This document shows, piece by piece, positions 61,601-64,000 of a stretch of DNA of 64,000 nucleotides; the stretch's first letter is position 1, and every line of letters begins with the position of its first letter. Position numbers and translations under genes: made by a program. The DNA comes from Prunella strophiata (taxonomy: Eukaryota; Chordata; Aves; Passeriformes; Prunellidae): assembly GCA_036583965.1 (NCBI GenBank), contig JAZBQD010000034.1:9984040-10048039 (forward strand), in the 5' to 3' direction. The notes under the pieces are model-generated. The model ran no database searches. It was not told the origin of the DNA and saw only the letters and a list, made by a program, of their open reading frames with translations.

Positions 61601-62989
61601 AGGAGCTGGAGCCCATGAAGTCTCATCCAGATGTGGGCACTGATAGCAGCTGCATTTCTGCCTTGCCTTGCAACTCTTCTTTTTGTTGCTCAGTGGGATC
61701 TGGGATTGTTTTTACTGCAAGGACAAGCTGCTCCACATTGGCAGGGACTTTGGTCCTCCAGCAAAGTGTTTTCACAGTGATGTTCCCTCAGTACAAACAA
61801 AGGGTGTGCTGATACAAGGAGAGCTCCTGTTCTCAGTGATAGGAATTGAAATGCAAGCACGTCGAGTGTGTACTTGAGACAGACTTGAGAAAACTCACAA
61901 CCCAGCAACCACAGCTTCAAAAATCACTTATTTGTGTAACTGAGGTTCTTGGTTGTGGCCTTTAACCTCAGCAGCTCTTCATCTGAATCCTTTGGGATCT
62001 GAGCAGCCTCCACAAGTGCTGCTGGGTTTGACTACTCGCTTTAGATGCTTTAAAAGGACACTAGTGCCAAGATTTATTGTTTCACTGACACCTTCCCAGT
62101 GCCAGACAAAGACTTTCCTGTGCTGAATATGATGCCAGATATATGGCAGCTCCTTCTCATTGCTTTTTCCATTAAACAGCATACCTGCTTTTTATGCTGC
62201 TCTCCATGTAAAAAGCAATGCTGGCGTGCCCTGCCTTTTTTATTTATGGTAATGTTTCAAGAAGAATCTGAGGGAGTTTTCTTATTGAAAAACAGTAGCA
62301 AGAATGAGGCCATGTAATATGCTGATGCAAGTAAAAGACCGGAAATTCTGCTTTAAAACTCACCTAAAAACATATCCTGTAGCTTTTCTTTACTATGTCC
62401 TTCCCACAGCTTAAACATAGTTATTTAGAGCATTAGTTCTGGAGTTGTGAGTATATATATATATTTAGCTTTGTATATGTATGTTTGTGCGTATGTATAA
62501 ATATACACACATGCATTTTTAAATAGTTGTGATAAAAGTAAACATTGTCTAAGTGATAAAATTAGGAACCAGCTGCTTTCTCTTGGTCTCAAAATACTGT
62601 TACAGCACCAGTATAAAAAGTTTTAGGCAGTGTTTGAAAGGAACAGAAGCAGCACAATTTGCCTTGCTTCCTAGGGAACAGTCAGAAATTACTGTGTAAG
62701 TGTGGGTTTAAGGCCCAAAAAGCCCAAATGTTGGATAGCACCAACTTAGAGAAAGTTTTCAATAGCAGATGGAGTGTCCTCAAAAGCTTAGAAGTGCTCA
62801 GACCTCTGGCTCTCCTGTAGGAATGATGTGACAAATACAGACATCTCTTAATGCTCTGGCTTTGTATAATTAGTAATTTTTCACTAATTTACTTTTACAT
62901 GATTTTTTTTTTTTTAAGTATTGGCAGTATTAACTTTAACATATTTTTTTTTCCTTTTTTTTCTGCCCTGCAGAGCAGAATGCTATTGA
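21040..62989 (+). CDS. RNF130: RNF130 (Goliath homologue) membrane-anchored RING E3 ligase, complete
   Basis: Joined exons 21040-21307, 31229-31423, 44473-44723, 48227-48298, 50099-50181, 56787-56883, 57862-58066, 60095-60188 and 62974-62989. All are GT-AG in continuous phase, giving 426 residues (human about 419 from memory). In order: signal peptide (hydrophobic core 15-25), PA domain (about 40-195), transmembrane helix (about 202-225), and RING-H2 with C271, C274, C289, H291, H294, C297, C308 and C311. The tail contains [13 protein letters not shown] and ends in a second hydrophobic stretch (393-412). The spacing C-x2-C-x14-C-x-H-x2-H-x2-C-x10-C-x2-C is exact. Goliath-family ligases sit in endosomal membranes with the PA domain in the lumen and RING in the cytosol, and ubiquitinate membrane cargo. 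All zinc ligands are present, so the ligase should be active. Confidence 0.95.
23617..23770 (-). mobile_element. CR1 LINE 3' end, - orientation
   Basis: Begins GAATCATAGAACCACAGAAT, then GGTTTGGGTTGGAAGGGACT, and contains CCATGGGCAGAGATG and TGGCCTTGAATGCTTCCAGG, the reverse-complement CR1 3' end common in birds. 5'-truncated, about 150 bp. Confidence 0.9.
24428..24448 (+). repeat. Poly(A) tract
   Basis: A run of A of about 21 bases. No adjacent SINE or processed-gene body is recognised, so it is probably a simple repeat. Confidence 0.9.
24618..24755 (-). mobile_element. CR1 LINE 3' end, - orientation
   Basis: AGAATCATAGAGTGGTTTGG, then GGAAAGGACCTTAAAGAT, then CCAACCTGGCCTTGAACACT: a second truncated CR1 tail in the same orientation as the copy 1 kb upstream. 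Confidence 0.9.
27659..28116 (+). mobile_element. CR1 LINE 3' fragment, + orientation (~460 bp)
   Basis: Starts TACAAGAAGAACATTGAGAT, continues GAGGAGAGGCTGAGGGATCT and GGTGGAGTCACCATACCTGG, and ends GTTGGACTCAATGATCTTAG and AATTCTGTGATC. It is the longest CR1 piece in the window, including the 3' end of the ORF2 region, with no open reading frame. Confidence 0.92.
31229..31423 (+). CDS. RNF130: RNF130 exon 2: PA domain core
   Basis: Encodes residues 90-154, with [33 protein letters not shown] and [26 protein letters not shown] is the signature PA-domain segment. The acceptor is preceded by a long T-rich tract (31,148-31,176). Confidence 0.95.
33713..33766 (+). mobile_element. CR1 3' tail remnant
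   Basis: Short match to the CR1 end: CATCTCAGAGGTCTCTTCCA, then ACCTAATTGACTCTGTGTG. Only the last ~50 bases are left. Confidence 0.7.
35069..35131 (+). mobile_element. CR1 3' tail remnant
   Basis: GGAGGTTGGAACTGGGTAAT, TTTTTAAGGTCCTTTCCAAG and CCATTCTATGATTTTATGAT show the CR1 end with its octamer-like tail. Confidence 0.75.
37730..37784 (+). repeat. (AT)n microsatellite
   Basis: About 27 uninterrupted AT units in RNF130 intron 2; probably length-polymorphic. Confidence 0.98.
42768..42795 (+). repeat. (TA)n microsatellite
   Basis: About 14 TA units, followed by a short CA segment, in RNF130 intron 2. Confidence 0.97.
44473..44723 (+). CDS. RNF130: RNF130 exon 3: end of PA domain and transmembrane helix
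   Basis: Encodes residues 155-238: [17 protein letters not shown], then [16 protein letters not shown], then the membrane helix [18 protein letters not shown], followed by the basic stop-transfer [12 protein letters not shown]. Positive charges after the helix support a cytosolic C-terminal side. Confidence 0.96.
44724..48226 (+). other. RNF130: RNF130 intron 3
   Basis: 3.5 kb of unique intronic sequence. No repeat family, RNA gene or coding homology recognised. Confidence 0.8.
48227..48298 (+). CDS. RNF130: RNF130 exon 4: juxtamembrane linker
   Basis: 72-base exon in phase 0 encoding [20 protein letters not shown] and KGDK, a basic linker nearly identical to mammals, between the membrane helix and RING. 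As a symmetrical exon it could be skipped without a frame change. Confidence 0.95.
48299..50098 (+). other. RNF130: RNF130 intron 4
   Basis: 1.8 kb, AT-rich. No gene, RNA or transposon recognised. Confidence 0.8.
50099..50181 (+). CDS. RNF130: RNF130 exon 5: first half of RING-H2
   Basis: Encodes [18 protein letters not shown] and NDVVRILPC, with the first three zinc-binding cysteines (C271, C274, C289). It ends two bases into a lysine codon completed by exon 6. Confidence 0.96.
50182..56786 (+). other. RNF130: RNF130 intron 5 (6.6 kb)
   Basis: Contains an A-rich low-complexity tract at 52,599-52,638, a T-run/A-run at 51,985-52,022 beside a - strand AATAAA, and a locally GC-rich patch at 53,960-54,240. 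No gene is supported. Confidence 0.8.
52599..52638 (+). repeat. A-rich low-complexity tract
   Basis: Runs of A interrupted by single G bases, about 40 bp, in RNF130 intron 5. Confidence 0.95.
56787..56883 (+). CDS. RNF130: RNF130 exon 6: second half of RING-H2
   Basis: Encodes [20 protein letters not shown], then [12 protein letters not shown], completing the zinc ligands H291, H294, C297, C308 and C311. VDPWL is the E2-contact tryptophan region typical of active RING-H2 ligases. Confidence 0.96.
56884..57861 (+). other. RNF130: RNF130 intron 6
   Basis: 978 bp of unique sequence, with no element recognised. Confidence 0.8.
57862..58066 (+). CDS. RNF130: RNF130 exon 7: cytosolic tail
   Basis: Encodes [20 protein letters not shown], then [19 protein letters not shown] and [18 protein letters not shown]. 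It is GC-richer than its surroundings. It aligns to the mammalian tail with scattered substitutions and no gap that I can see. Confidence 0.95.
58067..60094 (+). other. RNF130: RNF130 intron 7
   Basis: 2.0 kb of AT-rich unique sequence. No repeat or gene is supported. Confidence 0.8.
60095..60188 (+). CDS. RNF130: RNF130 exon 8: C-terminal hydrophobic segment
   Basis: Encodes [20 protein letters not shown] and [11 protein letters not shown], plus two bases of a Glu codon. A 20-residue hydrophobic run (393-412) could be a second membrane segment. The acceptor ACAGAAG allows an alternative three bases downstream that would remove one Glu; the mammalian protein supports the upstream site. Confidence 0.95.
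60189..62973 (+). other. RNF130: RNF130 intron 8
   Basis: 2.8 kb, with pyrimidine-rich tracts (about 61,100-61,145 and before the acceptor) and a short TA/GTAT stretch near 62,450-62,500. No gene or transposon recognised. Confidence 0.8.
62974..62989 (+). CDS. RNF130: RNF130 exon 9, terminal coding end
   Basis: After CTGCAG the exon begins AGCAGAATGCTATTGA. The first base completes Glu422, followed by Ala-Glu-Cys-Tyr and stop TGA 62,987-62,989. Human RNF130 ends Glu-Val-Glu-Trp-Phe (from memory); the DNA differs at only a few bases, so this is the homologous end with three substitutions. Acceptors two and five bases downstream would give a different, longer tail. Confidence 0.75.
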
Positions 62990-63160
62990 AGAAACGCTTT
63001 CCGGCCGATTGCCTGGGAGAGAGACACCTATTTTTATGCATCATTTATCGATCATGCAGCACAAGCAATTATTTAGTACATTCTATTTTTTCATAAAATT
63101 TGCTGATGCCAAAGCTTTGTATTAAAGAAAAAGTGAAGAAATAAAAAAAAACTTTAATTA
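62990..63160 (+). other. RNF130: RNF130 3' untranslated region
   Basis: Short 3'UTR after the stop codon, with ATTAAA at 63,121 and AATAAA at 63,140. A longer UTR using later signals cannot be excluded. Confidence 0.6.
63140..63145 (+). terminator. RNF130: AATAAA polyadenylation signal of RNF130
   Basis: Canonical hexamer 19 bases after an ATTAAA, followed by a T/G-rich downstream element (63,174-63,210). Confidence 0.65.
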
Positions 63161-64000
63161 TGAAATCTTACTCTGTGAGAATTTCATTTTTCTTGGGCTT
63201 TCTGTGTTAGTACTCAAGTCTGAGAGCATTTTGTAAATTTAACAAGGTGCTTTATTTCCTTTGAAAGATTTTGTCTTTGCAGATTTCTGTTGTTCTCCAT
63301 TCATTTGGGACACAAGATAAGTAGTGAAAATCTCATGCAGTGCCCTTGTTATGGTGCCAGTCAAGTGACTTAACTGCCACCCAAGTGACTAAAAAGTGTT
63401 GTTAGCAATCATTCAACATCAACTTGTTAGGGAAAAAAGCTGGGTCAAGCTGTAAATTCTGCTATAATGGACTTACCTCGACTCCAGCTGAGAATTAATT
63501 TGAAATAAGAACATTTTCTCAGTTTCTCTTCCTGTAGCACTCCCAGTCACCCTGGGAGCTCTGCAGTATGATTTTTGCCTTAAGGCCAGGCATTGCTGGA
63601 GATTTGCAATGCTGTTGTCTCAAAATACAAATCATGAACTTTTTCTGTCTTTTACTTTCACCCCACCCTCGTTTTGATAAAAGTGAAGCTGCTCTAAACC
63701 ACTTCTTCCTTCCAAATAACAAGTGAAAATGCAGCATTTCCCCCACTGCCCTGTGTGGAGCCTCCTTCCATATCAGTGGCAGGAGTTAGTTTTGGTTCAA
63801 ATTCAGATCATGGAAGATTGATAACACTCTTTAATGTAGAAACTCTGTGCGAGCATGTCCTTTCTTGCCATGACTTCTGTACTAATGAGGAGACAGAGGG
63901 AAAACATCTCCCCTCTCTGTCCTCACTCTGGCTGTTTCATGCAAGTTATGCAAGCCCTGTGTGAGTAATTTCACAACAGTCAGTTAAAACACACAGGCCT
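63161..64000. other. Downstream intergenic sequence
   Basis: No gene, RNA, repeat or transposon recognised up to the window end. It could be part of a longer RNF130 3'UTR. Confidence 0.5.

Overview
This is vertebrate nuclear DNA, almost certainly avian. Two multi-exon genes on the + strand can be read by homology, and several LINE fragments have the 3' end typical of bird CR1 elements. The introns are short in the first gene, all have GT-AG borders, and there is no operon-like layout. The exact species cannot be fixed from the sequence; the combination of CR1 remnants and compact genes suits a neoavian bird (inference).

Region 1 (1-~13,490) is the 3' part of FLT4, encoding the receptor tyrosine kinase VEGFR-3. 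It holds 13 exons, from the glycine-rich loop of the kinase domain (527) to the stop codon in the last exon (9903-9905), followed by a probable 3.6 kb 3'UTR ending near an AATAAA at 13,465. The upstream exons (ectodomain, transmembrane and juxtamembrane) lie outside the window. Two things stand out. The C-tail carries a GKDYIPLN motif like that of VEGFR-1/2, which I do not find in human VEGFR-3 as I recall it. The last exon also has an apparent one-base frameshift that replaces the family-type C-terminus.

Region 2 (~13,500-20,900) is an intergenic interval dominated by tandem repeats: a C-rich ~72-bp repeat (13,890-14,345), a small CpG island with a well-placed ATG (14,390-14,600), a GGGGAT hexanucleotide array (15,052-15,127), a CR1 3' end (16,595-16,845) and a ~4.0 kb minisatellite of 16/18-bp units (16,875-20,893). 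The minisatellite stops about 146 bp before the next start codon and is free of stop codons in all three forward frames.

Region 3 (~20,894-63,160) is RNF130 (Goliath homologue), apparently complete in nine exons. The 426-residue product has a signal peptide, a PA domain, a transmembrane helix, a RING-H2 domain and a C-terminal hydrophobic segment. Its introns are large and carry old CR1 fragments, AT microsatellites and homopolymer tracts, with no convincing nested gene. From 63,161 to the end nothing is recognised.

The two genes have no direct shared pathway: one is a lymphatic/vascular growth factor receptor, the other a membrane-anchored E3 ubiquitin ligase of the endosomal system. I found no evidence of a new multi-gene system. 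The most unusual object is the promoter-proximal minisatellite.
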